Assembly: GCA_016716505.1 (NCBI GenBank)
Contig: JADJWF010000001.1
Span: 558,001 to 622,000 of the forward strand
Origin: Verrucomicrobiota bacterium
GTDB lineage: Bacteria; Verrucomicrobiota; Verrucomicrobiia; Limisphaerales; J093
DNA: 64,000 nucleotides
Direction: 5' to 3'
Positions within the stretch are counted from its first letter, which is position 1. Each line of letters opens with the position of its first letter. Position numbers and translations under genes: made by a program. Of the stretch, positions 53,834 through 61,300 are shown piece by piece. The notes below the pieces were generated by a model, which was not told where the DNA came from, searched no databases, and saw only the letters and a program-made list of their open reading frames with translations.

Positions 53834-54457
53834 ATGTCTGACCAAATCAAAAGTCCAAGCGGGGAGAATCTTGCGTCGGGGAAGGATTCAGGTGTCGGCA
53901 GCGCGGCTGCAGGGAAGGAACCAGCAAAGGGGGGATCTAGCCCGAGGGATTCCAAGACTGCCGGTGGTGACGCAGTCGGCGGAGCGGTGAAGGCGGCCGA
54001 CAAGACACAAGCCTCGGCAGTGGCAGCACCGGCGGCGGCGCCTACTGCGGCCGAGTTGCTGGCGGATGACTTGGCCGGCAAGAAGATCATCAAGGCAAAG
54101 GGATCGAAAAATATTGCTTCCGGCGTGGCGCATATTCTGGCAACGTTCAACAATACCCAAGTGACCATCACCGACATGCAGGGCAACCTGATCTCGTGGT
54201 CGTCCGCCGGGAGAGTGGGGTTCAAGGGGTCGAGGAAGAGCACCGCCTTCGCAGCGCAACAAGTGGCGCGAGATGCGGCGCGTCAGGCGATGTCTCACGG
54301 GTTAAAAGAGGTCGAAGTGCAAGTTAGGGGCCCCGGTTCCGGAAGGGAATCCGCCGTGGGTGCATTGCAGGCAATCGGATTGGAGATAACAACGATCAGA
54401 GATGTGACCCCCGTCCCGCACAACGGTTGCCGCCCGCGGAAGAAGCGAAGGGTGTAG
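53834..54457 (+). CDS. rpsK: 30S ribosomal protein S11 with long N-terminal extension
   Basis: S11 lies on the 30S platform by the mRNA exit. The conserved body starts near residue 82 (KKIIKAKGSKNIASGVAHIL) and runs through ATFNNTQVTITDMQGNLISW, GFKGSRKSTAFAAQQVARDA and the end PVPHNGCRPRKKRRV. It is preceded by ~80 residues of low-complexity Ala/Gly/Ser/Lys sequence (from MSDQIKSPSGENLASG), against almost none in the ~129-aa E. coli protein. No internal ATG opens just before the conserved body, so the extension appears to be translated. Confidence 0.96.
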   Translation: MSDQIKSPSGENLASGKDSGVGSAAAGKEPAKGGSSPRDSKTAGGDAVGGAVKAADKTQASAVAAPAAAPTAAELLADDLAGKKIIKAKGSKNIASGVAHILATFNNTQVTITDMQGNLISWSSAGRVGFKGSRKSTAFAAQQVARDAARQAMSHGLKEVEVQVRGPGSGRESAVGALQAIGLEITTIRDVTPVPHNGCRPRKKRRV

Positions 54458-54480
54458 CACCTGAAAGCAAGAGGTTTTCT

Positions 54481-55089
54481 ATGGCTCGATATACTGGTCC
54501 GCGGGTTCGTTTGAGCAGGCGCTTCGGAACACCGCTATTTGGTCCGAGTAAATATTTGGAGCGGCGCAACTACGGACCCGGAGTTCACGGGCCGAAGTCC
54601 CGCCGGAAGACAACCGAGTACGGGCAGGGGTTGATCGAGAAACAGAAACTGCGTTTCTACTATGGACTCCAGGAACGCCAGTTCCGTGGAGTTTATGCAC
54701 GCGCCTTGCGGAAGCGAGGGGTGACGGGCGAGACCATGCTTCAAATCCTGGAGCTGCGGCTCGACAGCATCGTTTACCAACTAGGTTTTGCACAGACCCG
54801 GGCGGCTGCGCGGCAGATGGTTGTTCACGGCCACATTCGTGTGAATGGAAGGAAAGTTTCCTCGCCTGCGTTCGCGGTACGGGTCAATGACGTGGTCGAG
54901 GTTTCCGACTCGAAGGTTTCCCGGCAGATGGCCACCCGCAGCCTGGAATCTTCGAGCGGTCGTTCAATTCCCGATTGGCTGACGCTGGACAAGGATTCGT
55001 TCAAGGGGACGCTGATGCGCATCCCAACGAGGGATGAAATTCAGCCGGTTGCCAACGAACAAGCGGTCGTGGAATTCTATTCGCGATAA
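54481..55089 (+). CDS. rpsD: 30S ribosomal protein S4
   Basis: S4 starts 30S assembly and is the alpha-operon repressor in E. coli. From the ATG at 54481 it is 202 aa: MARYTGPRVRLSRRFGTPLF, RRKTTEYGQGLIEKQKLRFY, and the S4 RNA-binding domain (LDSIVYQLGFAQTRAAARQM, VVHGHIRVNGRKV). The zinc cysteines of some S4 forms are absent. An in-frame start at 54427 over rpsK is rejected. Confidence 0.97.
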   Translation: MARYTGPRVRLSRRFGTPLFGPSKYLERRNYGPGVHGPKSRRKTTEYGQGLIEKQKLRFYYGLQERQFRGVYARALRKRGVTGETMLQILELRLDSIVYQLGFAQTRAAARQMVVHGHIRVNGRKVSSPAFAVRVNDVVEVSDSKVSRQMATRSLESSSGRSIPDWLTLDKDSFKGTLMRIPTRDEIQPVANEQAVVEFYSR

Positions 55090-55191
55090 GTTCGAGCGGG
55101 TGATTTTCCCACTGTGTGGCAATTATATGGACCATGAATGTGCGACTCGTGAGCAGGGGATGGTCAGATTAAAATTGCAAAGGATCCAAGT

Positions 55192-56214
55192 ATGCCAGTT
55201 CGATTAGGAAGATTCGAGATGCCCAAGCGGCTTGCGCGGGACGAGGCAACGGCCTCTCCGACGTATGCCAGGTACACGGCGGAGCCCTTCGAGACCGGGT
55301 ATGGTCATACCATCGGAAATTCGTTGCGGAGGGTGTTGCTCTCTTCCTTGGAAGGCGCCGCCATAACGTCCGTAAAGATCGAGGGTGCCATGCATGAATT
55401 CACCACGGTGGATGGCGTGGTGGAGGACGTCACGGAGATCGTACTAAATCTGAAAAAGATAAAATTCAAGGCGGCCAATAATGTGCGAGATTTTCCGATG
55501 CTGTTGCTCTCGGTGAACAAGGAAGGCCGGGTGGTCGCCGGTGACATCCAGTTGTGCCAGAATCTGGAGATTGTGAACCCCGACCAGTTGATCTGCACCT
55601 TGGACAGGAAAAAGAAGCTGGAGATGGAGTTCGAGGTTCGAGTGGGTCGAGGATTCTGCCCGGGCGACGAAAACAAGAAGGCCGATCAGCCGATCGGCGT
55701 TATCGCCGTTGATTCCCTGTTCTCCCCGGTTACCCGTGTGCGCTACACGGTCGAAGCAGCGCGCGTTGGCCAGAAGACAGACTACGACAAGCTGATCCTG
55801 GAGATTTGGACGGACGGCAGAATTTCACCCAGCGACGCGTTAGTTCAGGCCTCTTCGATCCTTAAGCGCCACCTGGAGCCCTTCTACAACTACGACGAAA
55901 ACGCGATTCAGTTCGAGGAATTTGTGGATTCGCAGGACGAGGAGCGCTCGCGAATGAAGAAGCTCCTCAACATGAGCGTTAACGAGATTGAGCTCTCGGT
56001 GCGCGCGGCCAACTGCCTTAACAACGCGAACATTACGACGGTTGGCCAGTTGGCCACCAAGACGGAGCAGGAGATGCTCAAGTACCGTAATTTCGGGAAA
56101 AAGTCGCTCAACGAGATCAAGGAGAAACTGGCCGCGCTCGGATTGACGCTCGGCATGAACATTGACCAGGCGCTGATCGACTCGCCGAAGGAGGATCAGC
56201 CCAGCAAGGAGTAA
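55192..56214 (+). CDS. rpoA: DNA-directed RNA polymerase subunit alpha
   Basis: Alpha dimerises to scaffold RNA polymerase, and its C-terminal domain reads UP elements and activators. The 340-aa product has the NTD (GYGHTIGNSLRRVLLSSLEG, AITSVKIEGAMHEF) and the CTD (LNMSVNEIELSVRAANCLNN, ANITTVGQLATKTEQEMLKY, RNFGKKSLNEIKEKLAALGL). The spacer to rpsD is 102 bases. rplQ follows after 9 bases. Confidence 0.98.
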   Translation: MPVRLGRFEMPKRLARDEATASPTYARYTAEPFETGYGHTIGNSLRRVLLSSLEGAAITSVKIEGAMHEFTTVDGVVEDVTEIVLNLKKIKFKAANNVRDFPMLLLSVNKEGRVVAGDIQLCQNLEIVNPDQLICTLDRKKKLEMEFEVRVGRGFCPGDENKKADQPIGVIAVDSLFSPVTRVRYTVEAARVGQKTDYDKLILEIWTDGRISPSDALVQASSILKRHLEPFYNYDENAIQFEEFVDSQDEERSRMKKLLNMSVNEIELSVRAANCLNNANITTVGQLATKTEQEMLKYRNFGKKSLNEIKEKLAALGLTLGMNIDQALIDSPKEDQPSKE

Positions 56215-56223
56215 TCGTTATCC

Positions 56224-56652
56224 ATGCGCCACCTTAAACGTACTGCCAAACTGGGACGAACGAGTCAGCATCGAAATCGGATGCTGGCCAATTTGGTTTG
56301 CAGCCTGATCAAGCATCGCCGGGTGACGACAACCTTGGCGAAGGCCAAGGCGGCCCGCAGCGTCGCGGAAAAGATGGTCACGCTTGCCAAGGCGGGAACG
56401 CTTCATCACCGGCGATTGGTTTCGGCGCGGCTCTATCAGGATGAGGACGCCTGCCGGATTCTGTTTCGAGACGTGGCTCCGGCCATGAAAGACAGGCCCG
56501 GCGGCTACACAAGGATCATTAAGCTGCCCAACCGCCGGCAGGGCGACGCTGGCGAACAGGCGATCGTTGAGTTCGTGGAAGCGGTGGGTTCGGCTGACGC
56601 TTCCGCCACAGATCTCGGGACGGAGGCGAAGAAGGAAGAGAAGGGTAAGTGA
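56224..56652 (+). CDS. rplQ: 50S ribosomal protein L17
   Basis: L17 is a 50S protein near the tunnel exit. The 142-aa product has MRHLKRTAKLGRTSQHRNRM, LANLVCSLIKHRRVTTTLAK and GGYTRIIKLPNRRQGDAGEQ, with an acidic/Lys-rich tail (~25 residues) longer than in E. coli. It is the last gene of the run and converges on a minus-strand gene ~70 bases away. A short stem (ACCG-CTG-CGGT) then five Ts at 56671-56685 is a weak terminator. Confidence 0.97.
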   Translation: MRHLKRTAKLGRTSQHRNRMLANLVCSLIKHRRVTTTLAKAKAARSVAEKMVTLAKAGTLHHRRLVSARLYQDEDACRILFRDVAPAMKDRPGGYTRIIKLPNRRQGDAGEQAIVEFVEAVGSADASATDLGTEAKKEEKGK

Positions 56653-56670
56653 AGTCGTTCTGAACTGAGG

Positions 56671-56685
56671 ACCGCTGCGGTTTTT
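56671..56685 (+). terminator. Weak intrinsic terminator candidate after rplQ
   Basis: ACCG-CTG-CGGT then TTTTT forms only a 4-bp stem with a 3-base loop. It lies 18 bases after the rplQ stop in a convergent gap, the right place for the end of a very long operon, but the stem is short. Confidence 0.3.
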
Positions 56686-56721
56686 AGATGAGACCGCTTT
56701 CCGTTGCTCCGTCACTTCAGC

Positions 56722-57450
56722 TCATTCTGCCGGGACCATGTCCATGTCAGACGTGTAGTAGAGGATTCGACCGCAGTTTGGGCAATTGACAATCTCCTGT
56801 GCTGCCCGGCAGGCGATGGTCACCTGTGCGGGCAGCTTGACGTGGCAACCACCGCAGGCCCCGTGGTCAATCCCCACCACCACGCTGCCCCCCTTCGTTC
56901 GTCGCAGTCGTTCGTACTTGGGCAGGACGCCCGGCTCGACCGCCGCCGCCAGATCCTCCCGGTTGCCTGTGAGATCGGCGTGGTGGCGACGCAGATTCGC
57001 CTCACGCTCATCGAGGGCGGCAATCTGGGCGTGGAACTCGCGTTCGCTTAGTTCCACCTCCCTCGCGACCTCTGCGGCGATCTGATGAGCTTTTTCGCTC
57101 TGCTCCATCAGATCCAACTGCTGATCTTCGAGTTTCCGGATGGCTTCGCGGCACATCTCAATTTCGTGGGTGAGGGCTTTGTATTCCTCATTCTTCTTGG
57201 TTTGGTACTGTTGGAGAGAGTACTTCTCGATCAACTCCTGTTTTGCCGTTACTTCCAACTCCAGTTTCTTCCGGTCGGCTTCCAGATGCAGTACGTGCTG
57301 TCGCGCCCCTTCTGCCTTGGACCGGGCGGCAGCCGTTGCGCTGACCAAGGACTGTCTCTGCGGGCCAACCGTGGCCAGTTCGGCTTCGAGTTGTTGGATG
57401 CGCCGGTCGCGGTCTTGAAGGACCAAGAGTTTCTGAATGACGTCGAGCAT
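56722..57450 (-). CDS. Coiled-coil protein with C4-type zinc ribbon
   Basis: In this 242-aa protein residues ~5-180 are a long coiled coil (IQQLEAELATVGPQRQ; YQTKKNEEYKALTHEIEMCR). A zinc ribbon ends the protein: CGGCHVKLPAQV and CPNCGRILYY give two CxxC pairs. This is the COG1579/zf-RING_7 type found across bacteria. A role in nucleic-acid or ribosome-linked processes is often supposed but not proven. It converges on rplQ and is divergent from the htrA gene. Confidence 0.88.
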   Translation of the reverse strand: MLDVIQKLLVLQDRDRRIQQLEAELATVGPQRQSLVSATAAARSKAEGARQHVLHLEADRKKLELEVTAKQELIEKYSLQQYQTKKNEEYKALTHEIEMCREAIRKLEDQQLDLMEQSEKAHQIAAEVAREVELSEREFHAQIAALDEREANLRRHHADLTGNREDLAAAVEPGVLPKYERLRRTKGGSVVVGIDHGACGGCHVKLPAQVTIACRAAQEIVNCPNCGRILYYTSDMDMVPAE

Positions 57451-57567
57451 CGAATCCTTTCGGGGCGGAAGGGTATCCGCGTATCTGCTGGAGCGTCAAC
57501 GGCGCTTCCGGCAGCGGGCAACGCGCCGGTCTTTTCAAGCGGGGAATTTGTGGCACTCTTCGAGGGC

Positions 57568-59055
57568 ATGAACTTTCAAAAAAAGGCGGCGTTGGTGGGG
57601 ATTGGACTTGCGTGGGCTGCGGCCGGCACGGTGATAGCCGCCGACAGGGCAGTTTCCGAGGCCATGGAACACGCCCGGCAGCTCAATCAGGCATTTATCG
57701 AGGTGGCGGAAAAGGCGTCGGCTTCCGTGGTGGTAGTCAACGTGACGCAGAAGGTCGAGCTGGGAGGACGCCAGTTGAATGAGGGAAGCCCATTGTGGGA
57801 GTGGTTGCCCCGCGAGTTCCGCCGGCAGTTCGAGGAGCGATCGCCCGAGGAACAACCCAGAACGCCGCGACGCCATCCCCCCGTGCGCGGCCAGGGGTCG
57901 GGCGTTGTGATCCGGGAAGACGGTTATATCCTCACCAACAGTCACGTCGTGGAAAACGCGGAGAAGATCCGCGTGCGTTTCAAGAACGGCAAGGAGTACG
58001 ACGCGGAAGTCCGGGGAGTGGATGCCCAGAGCGATCTTGCGGTGCTGAAGATCAACGGCAGTGGATTCCCGACGTCCAGTTTTGCGGATTCCGACCGGGT
58101 GCGTGTGGGCGAGTTTGCGATCGCCATCGGTGCGCCGTTCGACCTCGACTACACGGTGACGATCGGGCACGTCAGCGCGAAGGGGAGGTCGCAGATCGTA
58201 CCCGATCAGTCCATGGACCAGGACTTCATCCAGACGGATGCCAGTATCAACCCGGGCAACTCCGGTGGACCACTGGTGAACTTGGATGGTGAGATCATCG
58301 GCATCAACACGATGATCCGCGGCCTTAACACCGGGATCGGTTTCGCCATTCCCAGCAATCTCGCCAGACAGGTGTCAGACAAGTTGATCGCGGACGGCAA
58401 GTACACGCGCGCCTGGCTGGGTTTGGAAATCCGCGCTTTGACAGAAGATGAGGATCTTCGCGATTCGGTGACCAGCGTGGAGCAGGGGGTCGTTGTACGC
58501 GGCATCCGCAAGGATGGTCCGGCGGCGAAGTCCGATCTGCGGCTGGGCGACGTCATTACGGCGGTGGAAGGGCGGAAGGTGACCAACGCCAACGAGCTTC
58601 GTCAGGCGGTCCGCAGCCATCCGGTCGGCGCACAGATTACGCTCGACGTCGTGCGCAACAACAAGCCGGTCCAAGTCAAGGTAAAGACCGCCGAGTGGCC
58701 GGAAGAATTGCAGGTCTCCGCCGGCCGCCAAACCGAGGCTCCGAGGGGCCCGGTGGCAGAAGAGGCGAAGGAACTGGGTCTGACGGTCAAGGTTGCCTCC
58801 CGCGACCTGGCCCGGGAGTTCAAGGTTGAATTTGCCGAGGGGCTGATGGTCACCAAGGTGGAACCAGACAGTCTGGCGGCGGCCAAAGGTGTGGAGGCGG
58901 GAGACATCATCTCGGAGGTGAATCACGCTTCTGTGTCGTCGCTGCGCGAGTTTCGTGCGGCGGTTAGGGGGGCCGACCTGAAGAAGGGCGTTCTGCTTAC
59001 CTTGGTCCGCGAGGGGGTAACGCGACTTGTGGTTCTCAAGGAAGCAGTCGAATAG
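57568..59055 (+). CDS. HtrA/DegP-type periplasmic serine protease with PDZ domains
   Basis: From the ATG at 57568 it is 495 aa with a signal peptide (MNFQKKAALVGIGLAWAAAG, cleavage near VIAAD). The trypsin-like domain has the triad His126 (TNSHVVENA), Asp156 (SDLAVLKI) and Ser232 (NPGNSGGPLVN). Two PDZ domains follow (~290-380 and ~400-490, the first with GPAAKSDLRLGDVITAVEG). It would degrade or refold damaged envelope proteins. The frame is open far upstream over the divergent gene, but that part is not homologous; GTG 57550 is a close alternative start. Which paralogue (DegP, DegQ or DegS-like) cannot be said. Confidence 0.93.
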   Translation: MNFQKKAALVGIGLAWAAAGTVIAADRAVSEAMEHARQLNQAFIEVAEKASASVVVVNVTQKVELGGRQLNEGSPLWEWLPREFRRQFEERSPEEQPRTPRRHPPVRGQGSGVVIREDGYILTNSHVVENAEKIRVRFKNGKEYDAEVRGVDAQSDLAVLKINGSGFPTSSFADSDRVRVGEFAIAIGAPFDLDYTVTIGHVSAKGRSQIVPDQSMDQDFIQTDASINPGNSGGPLVNLDGEIIGINTMIRGLNTGIGFAIPSNLARQVSDKLIADGKYTRAWLGLEIRALTEDEDLRDSVTSVEQGVVVRGIRKDGPAAKSDLRLGDVITAVEGRKVTNANELRQAVRSHPVGAQITLDVVRNNKPVQVKVKTAEWPEELQVSAGRQTEAPRGPVAEEAKELGLTVKVASRDLAREFKVEFAEGLMVTKVEPDSLAAAKGVEAGDIISEVNHASVSSLREFRAAVRGADLKKGVLLTLVREGVTRLVVLKEAVE

Positions 59056-59224
59056 CTCTTGCCGCCCCGGCGGAGATGCGTCGTTGGCGCTCGGCAACGG
59101 CAATCCTCGGGGGTAAGCGCGGTCATGACGCCACCGATCCGGTGAGTTTTCGCTTCCGATGCGGAGCGGCGTCTGCGTTGATTGCGCGAGCCGGCTTGAG
59201 CCGGTGATCATCTTGAAACGCCCC

Positions 59225-60454
59225 ATGTCGAACGCGCTGCCTCCCACCCAACTTTCTGTCGTGACCCTCAAGCGTGGGGAGAGCGACCGCATCGTTGCCG
59301 GGCACCCGTGGGTGTACGACGGGACCATCGCCAGCGTCAGGCCGCGACCTGCCGACGGTGATGCCGTCTGGGTACGGGACGTGAAGGGCCGGCAGTTGGG
59401 AACCGGCCTTTGGAATTCGAAATCGAAGATCCTCGTGCGGGTTCTGGCGGCTGAGAAGGTCGAGATCAACACGGCCTTCTTCACCGATCGAATTCAGTCT
59501 GCGCTCACTCTCCGGCGACGCGCTTTACCCGCGACCAACTCGTTCCGCGTTGTCAACGCCGAGGGCGACTTCCTCAGTGGTTTGATCGTGGACAAGTATG
59601 AGGATGTGCTGGTGCTGCAGACCTCGGCTCTTGGCATGGACCAACGAAAGCACGAAATCGTGGCCGTGTTGCAGGAACTTTTTGCACCGCGGGCGGTCGT
59701 CGAGCGCAATGACATCAGCAGTCGTCGCCTCGAGGGATTGCCCGAACAAGTCGGCGTTCTTGCGGGGGCGTTGGCGGGCCCGGTGACGGTGACGCTGAAC
59801 GGGCTCCGGTTCGCTGTGGATCCGCTGGGGGGGCACAAAACGGGGCTGTATTTGGATCAGCAGGTGAACCAGCGGCTGGTGGCCGAACTCATCGCCCGCA
59901 CGCCGGGTGCGCGCGTTCTGGACGCGTTCAGTTTCATCGGGGGCTTCGGCCTCGCGGCGGCGCAAGCGGGTGCAGCGTCGGTGTATCTGTTGGACCAAAG
60001 CGAGGAGGCTTTGGCGGCGGCCCGGCAACACGCCCAAGCCAACGGTCTCACCGACCGCTGTTCGTTCGAGGCGGTCAATGTTTTCGACTGGCTCAAGGCC
60101 CGTACCGCCGTCGGGACGAACGAAAAACTGATTCCGCCGTTTGACGCCGTGATCTTGGATCCACCCTCGTTCACCCGCAACCGGGCGGCGGTGCCGGACG
60201 CTCTCCGGGGTTACAAGGAGATCCACGTCCGGGCCTTGAAACTGGTCAAGAGCGGCGGCTTGCTGGCGACGTTCTGCTGTTCACACCATGTGGATCCCGT
60301 GACCTTCCAGGATGTCATCCTGTCAGCGGCGTTCGATACGCGGCGCCTGTTGCGCCGGGTGGCCGTCTTCACGCAGGCCCCGGATCATCCCATCATCCCC
60401 TCGATTCCCGAGACCGAATATCTGAAGGGCTTCGCGTTCGAGGTCGTTCGTTGA
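59225..60454 (+). CDS. Class I SAM-dependent rRNA methyltransferase, RlmI-like
   Basis: This 409-aa protein has an N-terminal PUA domain (VVTLKRGESDRIVAGHPWVY) and a C-terminal Rossmann methyltransferase. SAM motif I is DAFSFIGGFGLAAAQAG, the acidic motif is LLDQSEEAL, motif IV is LDPPSFTRN, and the catalytic-Cys region is LLATFCCSHHVD. This matches the RlmI/RlmK m5C methyltransferase group that modifies 23S rRNA (m5C1962 in E. coli). I chose ATG 59225; an in-frame start at 59159 adds 22 residues without homology. Confidence 0.88.
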   Translation: MSNALPPTQLSVVTLKRGESDRIVAGHPWVYDGTIASVRPRPADGDAVWVRDVKGRQLGTGLWNSKSKILVRVLAAEKVEINTAFFTDRIQSALTLRRRALPATNSFRVVNAEGDFLSGLIVDKYEDVLVLQTSALGMDQRKHEIVAVLQELFAPRAVVERNDISSRRLEGLPEQVGVLAGALAGPVTVTLNGLRFAVDPLGGHKTGLYLDQQVNQRLVAELIARTPGARVLDAFSFIGGFGLAAAQAGAASVYLLDQSEEALAAARQHAQANGLTDRCSFEAVNVFDWLKARTAVGTNEKLIPPFDAVILDPPSFTRNRAAVPDALRGYKEIHVRALKLVKSGGLLATFCCSHHVDPVTFQDVILSAAFDTRRLLRRVAVFTQAPDHPIIPSIPETEYLKGFAFEVVR

Positions 60455-61300
60455 ACTGCTGGACGGCCGCGGGGCGGCGCTGGAACATCCGTGGGCCTCA
60501 GATCCCCCCGCCACGTTCGCCAAGCGGCTGCTTGCCAGCACACGCCGCGGCTGGCAGCTCGGTCTTCCGCTTCAAGGGGCTGCCTCCCGCCCTCAAATCA
60601 TGGACACCGCCGCGTAGATGCGAGCCGCCGCGCAGCGCCGAAGGCGACCAACCCAACTCCGGCCAGAGTTGCCCAAGCCGATGGCTCGGGCACGACGCCG
60701 AACTGGCTGAAGGCAGAATTCTTAAGATTCGCGGACGCATTCATCAGGCTGATGTCGCTGACAGCGACTTGGAACCTCGATCCCGCGGGAGCAGCCTTGG
60801 AGTAGGAAACCAACGCGTTCCAAACTCCACTCCCCAGCGGGGCTGGCGGTTGGAAAGCTCCCCTCAATTTGATCCAGGTGTTGTGAGAGCCTTGGACGGC
60901 CCGGAGCGTCGTCCGGGACACTGACAACCCAAGAACTGATTCCGAGACGGTCCCTCCCGAATCGTGAGGGTAAACCTCAACCAGCGACCAGCGTCGCAGC
61001 CAGGCGGTTGAAGGCGGCAGACCCCCTCGACGATCTGTTCTGCCCGTTTTGGCCTTTGTTTGTTTGGCTACCCATGTTGCGGGGGCGCTCGACGCTGTTT
61101 TTGATCGCTTTGCGCCTCGACCAGCCAGGAAGCAATTCTCCGGCGGCCAGCGTCAGTCTCTGAGCCGCTTCAGGCGGAAGAGTTTTCTCCCCGCGCAAGC
61201 CAGACAACAGCGACTCCACCGGACCCGGCAAGGCAAAGACCAGCCAGACGCGGGGCCCGGCTGGCCATGCATTGCAGTCAGGCAGTGCGGGCGTGCCGAA
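60455..61300. other. 846-base stretch without a complete gene
   Basis: The stretch lies between the methyltransferase stop and the metalloprotease stop. The only recognisable content is the minus-strand PEP-CTERM remnant (60598 to about 60990). The rest (60991-61300) has a short minus-strand frame (60977-61231) with no known domain. The region may be a decayed gene. Confidence 0.5.
60598..60927 (-). pseudogene. PEP-CTERM domain protein remnant (5'-truncated)
   Basis: The minus-strand frame ends with a textbook PEP-CTERM sorting tail: VPEPSAWATLAGVGLVAFGA then Arg-rich AARRLASTRR. This is recognised by exosortase in Gram-negative bacteria with exopolysaccharide. Upstream is a beta-rich exoprotein segment (GSGVWNALVSYSKAAPAGSR). 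The frame stays open to 61152 but has no ATG and no signal peptide, so the N-terminal half seems lost. It is probably a decayed gene; a frameshift hiding the 5' end is the other option. Confidence 0.7.

Noticed and set aside
55090..55191. A possible promoter (CAATTATATGG region) before rpoA
   Set aside because: No matching -35 at proper spacing; read-through from rpsD is simpler.
60977..61231. An 84-residue minus-strand open frame upstream of the PEP-CTERM remnant
   Set aside because: Different frame, TTG start, no domain; could be part of a decayed gene but cannot be supported.
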